From contig NZ_SMLM01000001.1 in assembly GCF_004682015.1 (NCBI RefSeq), forward strand, positions 2,232,001 to 2,296,000: DNA of 64,000 nucleotides, in the 5' to 3' direction. The position numbers and the translations under genes are program-made. Source of the DNA: Ramlibacter henchirensis. GTDB lineage: Bacteria; Pseudomonadota; Gammaproteobacteria; Burkholderiales; Burkholderiaceae_C. The notes under the pieces are model-generated. The model was not told the origin of the DNA. It saw nothing but the letters and a program-made list of their open reading frames with translations, and did not search any database. How positions within the stretch are numbered: position 1 is the stretch's first letter; each line of letters starts with the position of its first letter. Positions 1-9,043 of this stretch are shown piece by piece.

Positions 1-1
1 C

Positions 2-589
2 GACTGGGAGAACCCCACGTTGGGGGCCTGGGGCCTGGGCTGGGAGGTCTGGCTCAACGGCATGGAAGTCACGCAGTTCACGTACTTCCAGCAGGTGGGC
101 GGCATCGATTGCAAGCCGATCACCGGCGAGATCACCTACGGGCTGGAGCGCCTGGCCATGTACCTGCAAGGCGTGGACAACGTCTACCAGCTCAAGTGGA
201 CCGAAGGCCTCTCTTACGGCGACGTGTACCTGCAGAACGAACGCGAACAGTCGGCCTACAACTTCGAGCACAGCGACGCCGAGTTCCTGTTCACCGCCTT
301 CGGCGCCCACGAGAAGCAGGCCAGGTACCTGATGGAGCAGCAGCTCGCGCTGCCCGCCTACGAGCAGGTGCTCAAGGCGGCGCACACCTTCAACCTGCTC
401 GACGCGCGCGGCGCCATCAGCGTCACCGAGCGCGCCGCGTACATCGGCCGCATCCGCAACCTGGCGCGCAGCGTGGCGCAGAGCTACCTGCTCAGCCGCC
501 AGCGGCTGGGCTTCCCGATGGCGCCCAAGGCCTGGGCCGAAGCGGCCACCGCCAGGATGGTGGCCGACAAGCTGGTGGAGGCGGCGTGA
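2..589 (+). CDS. glyQ: Glycine--tRNA ligase alpha subunit, 3' part
   Basis: Class II alpha subunit of the alpha2beta2 glycyl-tRNA synthetase, which charges tRNA-Gly in the cytoplasm. Only the last 195 residues are present. The frame is open from base 2, and the family is about 300 residues long, so about the first third lies upstream. Visible family blocks are [32 protein letters not shown] and [19 protein letters not shown] in the catalytic core, and RQRLGFPM near the C-terminus. The stop codon overlaps the glyS start in TGATG, so the two subunits are probably translationally coupled, as is usual for glyQS. Confidence 0.97.
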   Translation, partial: DWENPTLGAWGLGWEVWLNGMEVTQFTYFQQVGGIDCKPITGEITYGLERLAMYLQGVDNVYQLKWTEGLSYGDVYLQNEREQSAYNFEHSDAEFLFTAFGAHEKQARYLMEQQLALPAYEQVLKAAHTFNLLDARGAISVTERAAYIGRIRNLARSVAQSYLLSRQRLGFPMAPKAWAEAATARMVADKLVEAA

Positions 590-2703
590 TGGCAAACGCC
601 AACCTGCTGGTCGAACTGTTCGTGGAGGAACTGCCGCCCAAGTCGCTGAAGAAACTGGGTGAGGCGTTCGGCAATGCGCTGCTGGAGCAGCTCAAGGCGC
701 AGGGCCTCGCGGGCGCGGGCTCCGTGCTCACGCCGTACGCGTCGCCCCGGCGTCTCGCTGCGCACATCACGGCTGTGGCCGATCGCGCGGCCGACAAGGC
801 CGTCTCGCAAAAGCTGATGCCCGCCAGCGTCGGCCTGGACGCGCAGGGTCAGCCCACGCCGGCGCTGCTCAAGAAACTGCAGGCACTGGGCGCGGACGCA
901 TCGGCCGTCGCTTCGCTCAAGCGCGCGCCCGACGGCAAGGCCGAGGCGTTGTTCTACGAGAGCACCGCCAAGGGCGCGACGCTCGCGGAAGGCCTGCAGA
1001 AAGCATTGGCCGAGGTCATCGCGCGGCTGCCGATTCCGAAGGTGATGACCTACCAGCTGGCGGACGGTTGGAGCGACGTGAAGTTCGTGCGCCCGGCGCA
1101 TTCCCTGGTCGCGCTGCATGGCCGCGAGGTGGTCCCTATCGAAGCCCTCGGGCTCAAGTCGGGTCGCAGCACGCAGGGCCACCGCTTCGAGGCGGCGAGC
1201 CCGCGCGTCGACATTCCGGATGCCGACAGCTACGCGCACGTGCTGCAGGAACAGGGCGCGGTGATTGCCAGCTTCGAAGCCCGCCGCGCCGAGATCGCTC
1301 GCCAGCTCACCGCGGCCGCGCAGAAGGCCGGCAGCGGCGCGCGCGCGATCGAGGATGAAGCGCTGCTCGATGAAGTCACCGCGCTGGTGGAGCGGCCGAA
1401 CGTGCTGGTCTGCCAGTTCGAGCGCGAGTTCCTGGAAGTGCCGCAGGAATGCCTCATCCTCACGATGAAGGCCAACCAGAAATACTTCCCGCTGCTGGAT
1501 GCGCAGGGCAAGCTCACGCACCGCTTCCTGGTGGTGAGCAACATCCGGCCGCAGGACCCGAGCGCGGTGATCGGCGGCAACGAGCGCGTCGTGCGACCGC
1601 GTCTCGCGGACGCCAAGTTCTTCTTCGACCAGGACCGCAAGAAGCCGCTCGACTCCCGCGTGCCGGGTTTGGCCAAGGTGGTCTATCACAACAAGCTGGG
1701 CACGCAGGGTGAGCGCGTCGAGCGCGTGCGTTCCATCGCGCGCCACATCGGCGCGCAAATCGGCGGCGAGGCGCTTTCGCAGGCCGCTGACACCGCAGCT
1801 CGACTGGCGAAGGCCGACCTGCTGACGGACATGGTCGGCGAGTTCCCCGAGCTGCAGGGCATCATGGGCCGCTACTACGCGCAGCACGACGGGCTGCCGG
1901 CGTCCGTCGCCGACGCGATTGAAGACCACTACAAGCCGCGTTTCGCCGGAGACGAGTTGCCGCGCGGCGACGTCGGCCTGGTCGTCGCGTTGGCCGACAA
2001 GCTGGAGACGCTGGTCGGCCTGTTCGGCATCGGCCAGCTGCCCTCGGGCGACAAGGATCCGTTCGCGCTGCGCCGCCACGCGCTCGGCGTCGTGCGCATG
2101 CTGATCGAGCGCGGCCTGCCGCTGGACCTGCCTTCGCTGGTGGGCGTGGCCAGCACGAGCTTCGGCGCGCTGCTCGCCAAGCCGCATGAGAGCAACGAGC
2201 AGGTGCTGCAGTTCATCTACGAGCGCATCGGCGGCTACCTGCGCGAGCAGGGCCACGGCTCCGCGGAAGTGGAAGCGGTGATCGCGGTGCGGCCGCCCTG
2301 GAAAGAGGTCAAGCCGCGCCTGGAAGCGGTGCGCGCCTTCGCCGCGCTGCCCGAAGCCCCCGCGCTGGCCGCGGCCAACAAGCGCATCGGCAACATCCTC
2401 AAGAAGGCCGAAGGCTCGGTCGATCCGCATGTGAGCGAAGTGCTGCTGCGCGAAGACGCCGAGAAGGCGCTTTATGCCGCCACCCGCGAGCTCGCGCCCG
2501 CGGCCAAGGCCAAGTTCGAGGCCGGCGACTACACCGGCTCGCTGCAGACACTGGCCGCGCTGCGTGCGCCGGTCGATGCCTTCTTCGACGACGTCATGGT
2601 CAACGCCGAGGAGGCGGACCTGCGCCTGAACCGCCTCGGCCTGCTGGCCACGCTGCACGGGGCGATGAATAGAGTGGCGGATCTTTCGCGCCTGGCGACA
2701 TGA
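589..2703 (+). CDS. glyS: Glycine--tRNA ligase beta subunit
   Basis: Beta subunit (704 aa, normal length) of the tetrameric glycyl-tRNA synthetase; it carries the tRNA-recognition parts and pairs with GlyQ. The N-terminus (LLVELFVEELPPKSL), the central block FDQDRKKPL, the HD-like region SGDKDPFALRR and the C-terminal tail PVDAFFDDVMVN are typical of the family. The ATG is the one that overlaps the glyQ stop. Longer upstream starts in this frame run antisense-like through glyQ and are not credible. Codon use matches its neighbours and nothing is truncated. Confidence 0.97.
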   Translation: MANANLLVELFVEELPPKSLKKLGEAFGNALLEQLKAQGLAGAGSVLTPYASPRRLAAHITAVADRAADKAVSQKLMPASVGLDAQGQPTPALLKKLQALGADASAVASLKRAPDGKAEALFYESTAKGATLAEGLQKALAEVIARLPIPKVMTYQLADGWSDVKFVRPAHSLVALHGREVVPIEALGLKSGRSTQGHRFEAASPRVDIPDADSYAHVLQEQGAVIASFEARRAEIARQLTAAAQKAGSGARAIEDEALLDEVTALVERPNVLVCQFEREFLEVPQECLILTMKANQKYFPLLDAQGKLTHRFLVVSNIRPQDPSAVIGGNERVVRPRLADAKFFFDQDRKKPLDSRVPGLAKVVYHNKLGTQGERVERVRSIARHIGAQIGGEALSQAADTAARLAKADLLTDMVGEFPELQGIMGRYYAQHDGLPASVADAIEDHYKPRFAGDELPRGDVGLVVALADKLETLVGLFGIGQLPSGDKDPFALRRHALGVVRMLIERGLPLDLPSLVGVASTSFGALLAKPHESNEQVLQFIYERIGGYLREQGHGSAEVEAVIAVRPPWKEVKPRLEAVRAFAALPEAPALAAANKRIGNILKKAEGSVDPHVSEVLLREDAEKALYAATRELAPAAKAKFEAGDYTGSLQTLAALRAPVDAFFDDVMVNAEEADLRLNRLGLLATLHGAMNRVADLSRLAT

Positions 2704-2782
2704 GCCCCCACGCTCCGCACTTCGTGTCGTCGCTGCCCCCCGAGGGGGCTGGACTGCCTTGGGGCGGCCCGGCGTCAGTCCT
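2704..2782. repeat. GC-rich intergenic hairpin (REP-like)
   Basis: The spacer between glyS and gmhB holds a perfect hairpin: GCCCCC at 2735-2740, loop CGA, GGGGGC at 2744-2749, followed by CTTGGGGCGGCCCGG. There is no T-run, so it is not a classical intrinsic terminator. From memory, similar CCCCCCGAGGGGG spacers recur between genes in Comamonadaceae genomes; that recurrence cannot be tested here. Confidence 0.5.
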
Positions 2783-3349
2783 ATGAAACTCGTCATCCTC
2801 GACCGCGACGGCACCATCAACGCCGACAGCGACCAGTTCGTCAAGTCGCCGCTGGAGTGGGAGCCGCTGCCCGGCGCGCTGGAAGCGATCGCGCGGCTCA
2901 ATCACGCCGGATGGCACGTGGCCATCGCGTCCAACCAGTCGGGCCTCGGCCGAGGCCTGTTCGACGTCGCGTCGCTCAACGCCATGCACGCCAAGATGCA
3001 CAAGCTGCTGTCCTCGCACGGCGGCCGCGTCGACGCCATCTTCTACTGCCCGCACACGCCCGAGGAAGGCTGCAGCTGCCGCAAGCCGCTGCCGGGACTT
3101 TTCGAGCAGATCGGCGAGCGCTTCGGCGTCGAGCTCAAGGGCACGCCCATCGTCGGCGACAGCCTGCGCGACCTGCAGGCCGCCGTGGCCGTCGGCGGCG
3201 AGCCGCACCTGGTGCTCACCGGCAAGGGCGCCGAATTCGCCGGCCGCCCGCTGCCCGAGACCTTCCCGGCCAACACCCGCGTGCATCGAGACCTCGCCGC
3301 CTTCGCGGACTACCTGGTGACCCGGCCCGCGCCGCGTCCGCATCCCTAA
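2783..3349 (+). CDS. gmhB: D-glycero-beta-D-manno-heptose 1,7-bisphosphate 7-phosphatase
   Basis: HAD-superfamily phosphatase (188 aa) that removes the 7-phosphate during synthesis of ADP-heptose for the LPS inner core. The nucleophile motif is LDRDGTIN (motif I DxD at residues 7-9). SNQSG is motif II and GDSLRDLQAA is motif IV. The insertion CPHTPEEGCSCRKP has the Cys/His set that binds structural zinc in GmhB. The ATG at 2783 is preferred to one eight codons upstream because it begins directly at the MKLVILDRDG beta strand. The plsC gene follows without a gap. Confidence 0.93.
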   Translation: MKLVILDRDGTINADSDQFVKSPLEWEPLPGALEAIARLNHAGWHVAIASNQSGLGRGLFDVASLNAMHAKMHKLLSSHGGRVDAIFYCPHTPEEGCSCRKPLPGLFEQIGERFGVELKGTPIVGDSLRDLQAAVAVGGEPHLVLTGKGAEFAGRPLPETFPANTRVHRDLAAFADYLVTRPAPRPHP

Positions 3350-4087
3350 GTGCTGGCCTACCTTCGCTCCACCGTCCACGCGCTGTGGATGCTGGTGACG
3401 GTGATGCCTTGGGCGATCGTCATGCTGGTCGCCTCGATCTGGCGCCGCGGCATCCCGCTGTACTGGATGGCCGTAACCTGGCTCAGTTGGGCCGTCAACG
3501 GCGTGCGCCTGATCTGCGGCGTGCACTGGCGCGTCACCGGCATGGAGAACCTGCCGGTGGGCACCACCGCGCCGGCCATCCTGCTGGTCAAGCACCAGAG
3601 CACGATGGAAACCTTCCTGATGCCGGTGCTGATGCCGCATCCGCTGGCCTTCGTGTTCAAGCGGGAGCTGCTGTTCGTGCCGTTCTTCGGCTGGGCGATG
3701 GCCCGGCTGGACATGATCCACATCGACCGCAGCCAGCGTGCCCAGGCCTTCAACAAGGTCGTCGAACAAGGCAAGCGGCTGCTGGCGCAGGGCATCTGGA
3801 TCATCATGTTCCCCGAGGGCACGCGCATCCCGCGCGGCCAGCAGGGCACGTACAAGAGCGGCGGCACGCGGCTGGCGGTGGAAACCGGCGCCCCGGTGAT
3901 CCCGGTGGCGGTGAGCTCCGGCAAGTGCTGGCCGCGCAAGTCCTTCATCAAGCATCCCGGCGTGGTCGACGTCTCCATCGGACGTCCGATCCCGAGCCAG
4001 GGCCGCCGCCCCGACGAACTGATGCGAGAGGTCGAAGCGTGGATCGAGGGCGAGATGCGCCGCCTCGATCCGCAGGCGTACGAGTAA
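3350..4087 (+). CDS. plsC: 1-acylglycerol-3-phosphate O-acyltransferase (PlsC family)
   Basis: Membrane lysophosphatidic acid acyltransferase (245 aa) that makes phosphatidic acid. N-terminal hydrophobic segments cover about residues 10-30 and 35-55. The catalytic block is KHQSTMETF, an HX4E form of the usual HX4D motif and common in proteobacterial relatives. Motif III is FPEGTRIPRG, and the proline block is VIPVAVSSG. The start is a GTG immediately after the gmhB stop (TAAGTG); an internal ATG at 3389 would cut the first membrane segment. Its place after gmhB links it to envelope lipid synthesis. Confidence 0.88.
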   Translation: MLAYLRSTVHALWMLVTVMPWAIVMLVASIWRRGIPLYWMAVTWLSWAVNGVRLICGVHWRVTGMENLPVGTTAPAILLVKHQSTMETFLMPVLMPHPLAFVFKRELLFVPFFGWAMARLDMIHIDRSQRAQAFNKVVEQGKRLLAQGIWIIMFPEGTRIPRGQQGTYKSGGTRLAVETGAPVIPVAVSSGKCWPRKSFIKHPGVVDVSIGRPIPSQGRRPDELMREVEAWIEGEMRRLDPQAYE

Positions 4088-4108
4088 CAGTCGGTCGCCA
4101 GCCCGGCA

Positions 4109-5050
4109 ATGGGCCTGGCTCTGCCTATACTCGCGGCCGTGCTGAAGCTCATCCAGCTCACGCTCGACCTCTTCGATCCCGCGCCGCCGCAGGCCGCCCC
4201 CGCACCCACCGCTCCGCCACCGGCCCCCGAGCCGCCCCAGCCGCTTCGCGCGGCGGCGCCCGCCGAGCCGCTGGACGCGGTGCTGGCGCCCGCCACCTTC
4301 CACCATCCGCGCGCGAACCGGCAGGCGACGCTGGGCCACACCTTCGTCGCCTACGAATTACGGCGCGCCAAGCGCCGCAACATCGGCTTCGTGGTCGGCC
4401 CGGAAGGCCTGACCGTCAGCGCGCCCAAGTGGGTGCCGCTGTACGAGGTCGACGCCGCGGTCCGCAGCAAATCAGCGTGGATCCTGTCGAAGCTCGAATC
4501 CGCCCGCCAGCGGCAGGACCGCATCGAGTCCGCGCGCATCCAGTGGAAGGAGGGCGCCGTCATCCCGTTCCTGGGCGAGCAGGTGATCGTGGTCCTCGAT
4601 CCCCGTCGCGGCGGCGCAGCCGAATTGAACGCCGGCGGCGAGGCCCTTCCCGGGGTGCCGCGCCTGACACTGCACGTAGGGCTGCCGCACCACGCCACCG
4701 CCGAGCAGATCCGCGATGCGGTCCAGGCCTGGTTGATGCGCCAGGCCAAGCGCGTCTTCACCGAGCGCCTGGAGCACTACGCGCCGAAGCTCTCGGTGCA
4801 GTGGCGCAAGCTGGTGTTGAGCAACGCGGGCACGCGCTGGGGCACGGCGCATTCCGACGGCACGATCCGCCTGAACTGGCGGCTGATCCACTTCCGCCTG
4901 CCGGTGATCGACTACGTCGTGGCGCACGAACTGTCGCACCTGCGCGTGATGGACCACAGCCCGCGCTTCTGGGACACCGTGGCGACCGTGGTGCCCGACT
5001 ACGCGCAGCTGCGCGGCCAACTGCGCGACGAAGCCTTGCCGCCCTGGTGA
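4109..5050 (+). CDS. YgjP-like (DUF45) zinc metallopeptidase-fold protein
   Basis: Protein of 313 aa with a proline/alanine-rich N-terminal third (about residues 25-60) and a C-terminal DUF45/YgjP domain. The zinc site is VVAHELSHLRVMDHSP, with HELSH at residues 273-277 and a further histidine at 283. The family resembles SprT/WLM minimal metalloproteases; its substrate is not established. The block RWGTAHSDGTIRLNWRL before the HExxH is diagnostic. The gene is 21 bases after plsC and ends 3 bases from the convergent hydrolase gene. Confidence 0.85.
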   Translation: MGLALPILAAVLKLIQLTLDLFDPAPPQAAPAPTAPPPAPEPPQPLRAAAPAEPLDAVLAPATFHHPRANRQATLGHTFVAYELRRAKRRNIGFVVGPEGLTVSAPKWVPLYEVDAAVRSKSAWILSKLESARQRQDRIESARIQWKEGAVIPFLGEQVIVVLDPRRGGAAELNAGGEALPGVPRLTLHVGLPHHATAEQIRDAVQAWLMRQAKRVFTERLEHYAPKLSVQWRKLVLSNAGTRWGTAHSDGTIRLNWRLIHFRLPVIDYVVAHELSHLRVMDHSPRFWDTVATVVPDYAQLRGQLRDEALPPW

Positions 5051-5053
5051 GGC

Positions 5054-6124
5054 TCAGGCCGCGGCGAAGCGCCACACGCTCTCGGCATCCTTCTCGCGGC
5101 GCAGCTTCCCCGAGTACCAGAGCGCATGCAGGTGCGCCACCGCCTCGCCCATCGCGAAGGTGGTCTGGTGCAAATCGAGCTGCCGCTTGAACAGCACCGG
5201 CAGCATGTCGGCTGCCGAAGACGGCCTGCGCTTGCACGCCTCCAGCACGTCGGCCAGCCGGTCGCGGTGGTGCTCGTGCAACTGCTCGATGCGGCGGTGC
5301 AGGCCGGTGAAAGGCTTGCCGTGCGAAGGCAGCACCAGCGTGTCCGCCGGCAGGCGGCGGAACTTGTCGATCGAGGCGAGGAAAAGCCGCAGCGGATCCG
5401 ATTCGGGCTCGACGTCGTAGACGCTGATGTTGGTGGAGATGCGCGGCAGCATCATGTCGCCGCTGATCAGCAGCTTCAGCGCGGGGCAGAACAGCGAGAT
5501 GTGCTCCGGCGCGTGCCCATGGCCGCTGATGCATTCCCAGGTGCGATCGCCGATGCGCAGCACGTCGCCGTCCTGCAGCCGGCGAAAGCTCGGCGGCACC
5601 GCGGGCACCATGCTCGGGTAGTAGTTGGCCCGGCCGCGGATCTTCTCGATCGATTCCGGGTCGCTCAGGCCGTGCGAGGCGAAGAAGCGCGCCGCCGCCT
5701 CGCCGCCGAAGCCCGTGGTGCTTTGCGAACCCACGCGCGCCGCGTTGTAGTCGGTCGCGCTGATCCACAACCTGCAGACATGCTCCGGTGTCGACCAGCG
5801 CTCGCACAGCCAGTGCGCCAGCCCGATGTGGTCCGGGTGCATGTGCGTCACGATCACGCGCAGGATCGGCAAGCCCTCCAGCGAGGAGGCAAACACCTGC
5901 TCCCACTGGGCCTTGGCCTCGTCGCGCGTGATGCAGCAGTCCACCGCCGTCCAGCCCCGGCGTCCATCGAGTTCATCGCGCAGCAGCCACAGGTTGATGT
6001 GGTCGAGCGCGAAGGGCAGGGCCATGCGCACCCATCGCACGCCCGGGGCGATCTCCAGCGTGCTGCCGGGCGCCGGGAGCGCGTCCCCCAGCGGGTAGTT
6101 CAACTGTGCTTCCTGGGGATTCAT
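5054..6124 (-). CDS. Metallo-beta-lactamase fold hydrolase
   Basis: Hydrolase of 356 aa with the zinc motif VTHMHPDHIGLAHWL and further ligands in ISGHGHAPEHISLF, LLISGDMML and PSHGKPF, giving a complete dinuclear site. There is no signal peptide, so it is cytoplasmic. It is transcribed away from the LiuR-type regulator gene, and the first palindromic operator (6149-6170) lies 25 bases before its ATG. It is therefore probably co-regulated with branched-chain acyl-CoA degradation. A thioester hydrolase role would fit that context, but the substrate is unknown. Confidence 0.82.
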   Translation of the reverse strand: MNPQEAQLNYPLGDALPAPGSTLEIAPGVRWVRMALPFALDHINLWLLRDELDGRRGWTAVDCCITRDEAKAQWEQVFASSLEGLPILRVIVTHMHPDHIGLAHWLCERWSTPEHVCRLWISATDYNAARVGSQSTTGFGGEAAARFFASHGLSDPESIEKIRGRANYYPSMVPAVPPSFRRLQDGDVLRIGDRTWECISGHGHAPEHISLFCPALKLLISGDMMLPRISTNISVYDVEPESDPLRLFLASIDKFRRLPADTLVLPSHGKPFTGLHRRIEQLHEHHRDRLADVLEACKRRPSSAADMLPVLFKRQLDLHQTTFAMGEAVAHLHALWYSGKLRREKDAESVWRFAAA

Positions 6125-6148
6125 TCGTGGGCAGGCGGGGACGCCGAA

Positions 6149-6177
6149 TTGACGTTGACGTAAACGTCAGATGTAAT
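6149..6177 (+). promoter_or_regulatory. LiuR-type operator overlapping a sigma70-like promoter
   Basis: A near-perfect 22-bp palindrome at 6149-6170 contains GACGTTGACGTAAACGTC. Its first bases form a -35 box TTGACG (6149-6154). A 17-base spacer leads to the -10 box TGTAAT (6172-6177), about 55 bases before the regulator ATG. An operator sitting on the -35 box and spacer is typical of MerR-family control. The site lies between divergent genes and could serve both. A second copy is at 6661. Confidence 0.78.
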
Positions 6178-6234
6178 CCGCGCATTCTAGGCGCAGGCGC
6201 GCAGTCGCCTGTCGCCAGCCGTACACCGACACGA

Positions 6235-6660
6235 ATGGCCACCACCTACACGATCAGCGATCTGGCACGGGAGTTCGACCTCACGACCCGCGCGATGCGC
6301 TTCTACGAGGACATGGGACTGCTGCAGCCCGAGCGCTCCGGCCCCGGCGGGCGCAACCGCATCTACAGCGCGCGCGACCGCACGCGGCTCAAGCTCACCC
6401 TGCGCGCCAAGCGCCTGGGCCTGTCGCTGTCCGAGGCCAGGGAAATCATCGACATGTACGACAGCCCGCGGGACACCGGCCCGCAGCTGAAGAAGTTCCT
6501 CGCCATCCTGTCGCAGCACCGCAAGCAGCTGGAAGAGCAGATGGCCGACCTGCAGTCCAACCTGGACGAGGTGAGGGTCCACGAGCGCGAAGCGCGGGCG
6601 CTGCTGTCGCGGCTGGAGAAGGAAAAGGACAAGGACAGCGGACGGGCCCGGCAGGCATAA
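6235..6660 (+). CDS. liuR: MerR-family regulator, LiuR-like
   Basis: Transcription factor of 141 aa. The N-terminal MerR helix-turn-helix starts YTISDLAREFDLTTRAMRFY and continues with the wing YEDMGLLQPERSG. A long coiled-coil dimerisation helix covers about residues 80-135 (KKFLAILSQHRKQLEEQM). It lacks the metal-binding cysteines of MerR/CueR. LiuR controls leucine/isovalerate degradation in proteobacteria; the flanking isovaleryl-CoA dehydrogenase and the two matching palindromes support that. The ATG at 6235 is preferred because longer upstream frames run through the operator. Confidence 0.87.
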   Translation: MATTYTISDLAREFDLTTRAMRFYEDMGLLQPERSGPGGRNRIYSARDRTRLKLTLRAKRLGLSLSEAREIIDMYDSPRDTGPQLKKFLAILSQHRKQLEEQMADLQSNLDEVRVHEREARALLSRLEKEKDKDSGRARQA

Positions 6661-6682
6661 TTGACGTTTACGTAAACGTCAA
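6661..6682. promoter_or_regulatory. Perfect 22-bp LiuR-type palindrome
   Basis: TGACGTTTACGTAAACGTCA, flanked by T and A, is a perfect 22-bp palindrome. It starts at the first base after the liuR stop codon and ends just before the start of the thioesterase gene. It matches the copy at 6149-6170 except for slight changes. No convincing -10 box follows it, so it may act by road-block or mark a promoter inside liuR that yields a short-leader transcript. Confidence 0.8.
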
Positions 6683-6692
6683 CGTGCCCGCC

Positions 6693-7157
6693 ATGCCCGA
6701 CGCTCCCGTTTTCCAGCCTGCCGATCCCGGTTTCGAAGCGCGCGTGCGCGCCAGCTTCGCGCGGCAGACCGCGATGACGACGATCGGCGCGACCATGGTT
6801 CGGGCAGAGCCCGGCGAAGTCGAGGTCCAGCTGCCCTGGGCCGCGCACCTGACGCAGCAGCACGGCTTCCTGCACGGCGGCATCATCGGCGCCGCGCTCG
6901 ACTCGGCCTGCGGCTATGCGGGTTCCACCCTGATGCCGGCCGAAGTGGGCGTCCTCAGCATCGAATACAAGATCAACTTCGTCGCGCCCGCGCGCGGCCA
7001 GCGCTTCCGGATGGTGGGCACGGTGGTCAAGCCGGGCCGCACCATCACCGTCGTCGAGGGACGCGCCTTCGCCGTCGAGGACGGCCGCGAGAAGCTCGTC
7101 GCCACGATGAGCACGACGCTGATGGTCGTCGCCGGCCGCGACGACGTGAAACATTGA
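6693..7157 (+). CDS. PaaI-family thioesterase (hot-dog fold)
   Basis: Single-domain hot-dog thioesterase (154 aa). The active-site helix block is [20 protein letters not shown], with the H-G and D arrangement used by PaaI-type acyl-CoA thioesterases. It is followed by [16 protein letters not shown]. It would hydrolyse stalled or excess acyl-CoA esters; in this setting those may be branched-chain intermediates. The ATG at 6693 is used; a GTG at 6684 in frame would touch the operator. No Shine-Dalgarno is visible because the palindrome occupies that space. The dehydrogenase gene follows 22 bases downstream. Confidence 0.85.
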   Translation: MPDAPVFQPADPGFEARVRASFARQTAMTTIGATMVRAEPGEVEVQLPWAAHLTQQHGFLHGGIIGAALDSACGYAGSTLMPAEVGVLSIEYKINFVAPARGQRFRMVGTVVKPGRTITVVEGRAFAVEDGREKLVATMSTTLMVVAGRDDVKH

Positions 7158-7179
7158 AGAGAGAGACAAGGAGCACCCC

Positions 7180-8358
7180 ATGAACCTGCCGGGCCTGAAC
7201 TTCCAGCTGGGCGAGGACATCGACGCGCTGCGCGAAGCCGTGCGCTCGTTCGCCGAAACCGAGATCGCGCCGCGCGCGGCCGAGATCGACCGCAGCGACC
7301 AGTTCCCGATGGACCTGTGGCGCAAGTTCGGCGAGCTCGGCGTGCTGGGCATCACCGTGTCCGAGGAATACGGCGGCGCCAACATGGGCTACCTGGCGCA
7401 CATGGTGGCGATGGAGGAGATCTCGCGCGCCTCGGCTTCGGTCGGCCTGTCGTACGGTGCGCACAGCAACCTGTGCGTCAACCAGATCCGCCGCAACGGC
7501 AACGAGGCCCAAAGGCGCAAGTACCTGCCCAAGCTGATCTCCGGCGAGCACGTCGGGGCGCTGGCGATGAGCGAGGCGGGCGCGGGCAGCGACGTCATCT
7601 CCATGAAGCTGCGCGCCGAAGACAAGGGCGGCTACTACGTCCTCAACGGCACGAAGTTCTGGATCACCAACGGTCCGGATGCCGACACGCTCGTGGTCTA
7701 CGCGAAGACGGAGCCCGAGCTGGGCGCGCGCGGCGTCACCGCCTTCCTGATCGAGAAGGGCATGAAGGGCTTCTCCATCGCCCAGAAGCTCGACAAGCTG
7801 GGCATGCGCGGCAGCCACACCGGCGAGCTCGTGTTCCAGAACGTCGAGGTGCCGGCCGAGAACGTGTTGGGCGCGGTGAACGGCGGCGCCAAGGTGCTGA
7901 TGTCGGGCCTGGACTACGAGCGGGCGGTGCTGGCCGCGGGCCCCATCGGCCTGATGCAGTCCGTGATGGACAACGTCGTGCCCTACATCCACGACCGCAA
8001 GCAGTTCGGCCAGAGCATCGGTGAGTTCCAGCTCATCCAGGGCAAGGTGGCCGACATGTACACCGTGCTGCAGGCGGCGCGCGCCTTCTGCTACACGGTG
8101 GGCAAGAACCTGGACATGGTGGGCAGCGAGCACGTGCGCCAGGTGCGCAAAGATTGCGCTTCCGTGATCCTGTGGTGCGCCGAGAAGGCCACCTGGATGG
8201 CAGGCGAGGGCATCCAGATCTTCGGGGGCAATGGCTACATCAACGAATACCCGCTCGGCCGCCTCTGGCGCGACGCCAAGCTCTACGAGATCGGCGCCGG
8301 CACCAGCGAGATCCGCCGCATGCTCATCGGGCGCGAACTCTTCGCGGAAACGATGTAG
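7180..8358 (+). CDS. liuA: Isovaleryl-CoA dehydrogenase
   Basis: FAD enzyme (392 aa) that oxidises isovaleryl-CoA to 3-methylcrotonyl-CoA in leucine degradation and passes electrons to ETF. The catalytic base sits where isovaleryl-CoA dehydrogenases carry it, in [13 protein letters not shown] (Glu247). The C-terminal position that holds the base in other acyl-CoA dehydrogenases is replaced, giving [15 protein letters not shown]/substrate blocks are MSEAGAGSD and KFWITNG. A good Shine-Dalgarno (AAGGAG) precedes the ATG. The genes for the next steps (liuBCD) are not in this window. Confidence 0.93.
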   Translation: MNLPGLNFQLGEDIDALREAVRSFAETEIAPRAAEIDRSDQFPMDLWRKFGELGVLGITVSEEYGGANMGYLAHMVAMEEISRASASVGLSYGAHSNLCVNQIRRNGNEAQRRKYLPKLISGEHVGALAMSEAGAGSDVISMKLRAEDKGGYYVLNGTKFWITNGPDADTLVVYAKTEPELGARGVTAFLIEKGMKGFSIAQKLDKLGMRGSHTGELVFQNVEVPAENVLGAVNGGAKVLMSGLDYERAVLAAGPIGLMQSVMDNVVPYIHDRKQFGQSIGEFQLIQGKVADMYTVLQAARAFCYTVGKNLDMVGSEHVRQVRKDCASVILWCAEKATWMAGEGIQIFGGNGYINEYPLGRLWRDAKLYEIGAGTSEIRRMLIGRELFAETM

Positions 8359-8376
8359 TCCCTCGACAATAAGCGC

Positions 8377-9030
8377 ATGGCCGAGATCCAAGACCTGTTC
8401 ACCCACAACCGCGCCTGGGCCGCGCAGATGGAGCGCGAGCGGCCCGGCTTCTTCACCAGCCTGAAGAACCAGCAGAAGCCCAAGTTCATGTGGATCGGCT
8501 GCAGCGACAGCCGCGTGCCCGCCAACCAGATCACCGGGCTGGAACCGGGCGAGGTGTTCGTGCACCGCAACGTCGCCAACGTCGTGGTGCATTCGGACCT
8601 GAATGCGCTGTCGGCGATCCAGTTCGCGGTCGAGATGCTGAAGGTCGAGCACGTGATGGTGGTCGGCCACTACGGCTGCGGCGGCGTGCTGGCGGCGCTG
8701 GACAACGTGCGGGTCGGCCTGGCCGACAACTGGATCCGACACATCCAGGACGTGCGCGACCGGCACCGCGGCATCCTCGACAACATCGCGCCGGACAAGC
8801 GCGGCGACGCCCTGGTGGACCTGAACGTCATCGAGCAGGTGGTCAACGTCTGCGTCAGCACCGTGATGACGGATGCGTGGGCCAAGGGCCAGAAGATCAC
8901 GGTGCACGGCTGGGCGTACGGCGTGCACGACGGCCTGCTGCAGGACCTGCACATGGACGTTTCCAGCGCGGATGCCATCGAGCCTCTGTACCGCGCCGCG
9001 GTGCACGGCGTTGTGGAGGCGCGCCGTTAG
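8377..9030 (+). CDS. can: Beta-class carbonic anhydrase
   Basis: Zinc enzyme (217 aa) that interconverts CO2 and bicarbonate in the cytoplasm. Zinc and active-site residues are in [13 protein letters not shown] (Cys42, Asp44, Arg46) and HYGCGG (His98, Cys101). It lies 18 bases after the isovaleryl-CoA dehydrogenase gene. A plausible reason is supply of bicarbonate to the biotin-dependent 3-methylcrotonyl-CoA carboxylase, the next step in leucine degradation. GACAAT, about 8 bases before the ATG, could be an internal -10 box. Confidence 0.94.
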   Translation: MAEIQDLFTHNRAWAAQMERERPGFFTSLKNQQKPKFMWIGCSDSRVPANQITGLEPGEVFVHRNVANVVVHSDLNALSAIQFAVEMLKVEHVMVVGHYGCGGVLAALDNVRVGLADNWIRHIQDVRDRHRGILDNIAPDKRGDALVDLNVIEQVVNVCVSTVMTDAWAKGQKITVHGWAYGVHDGLLQDLHMDVSSADAIEPLYRAAVHGVVEARR

Positions 9031-9043
9031 CACAGTCAAATCC

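Noticed and set aside
484..2901. Long minus-strand open frame (about 800 codons) over glyS
   Set aside because: Antisense shadow of high-GC coding DNA; the translation is rich in Arg, His, Gln and Leu with no domain, and glyS is plainly the real gene.
3590..3620. Apparent loss of the HX4D aspartate in PlsC
   Set aside because: The HQSTME form (HX4E) is an accepted variant in proteobacterial acyltransferases, not a defect.
6684..6692. GTG start for the PaaI thioesterase
   Set aside because: It would lie one base from the operator palindrome; the ATG at 6693 suits the family N-terminus equally well.
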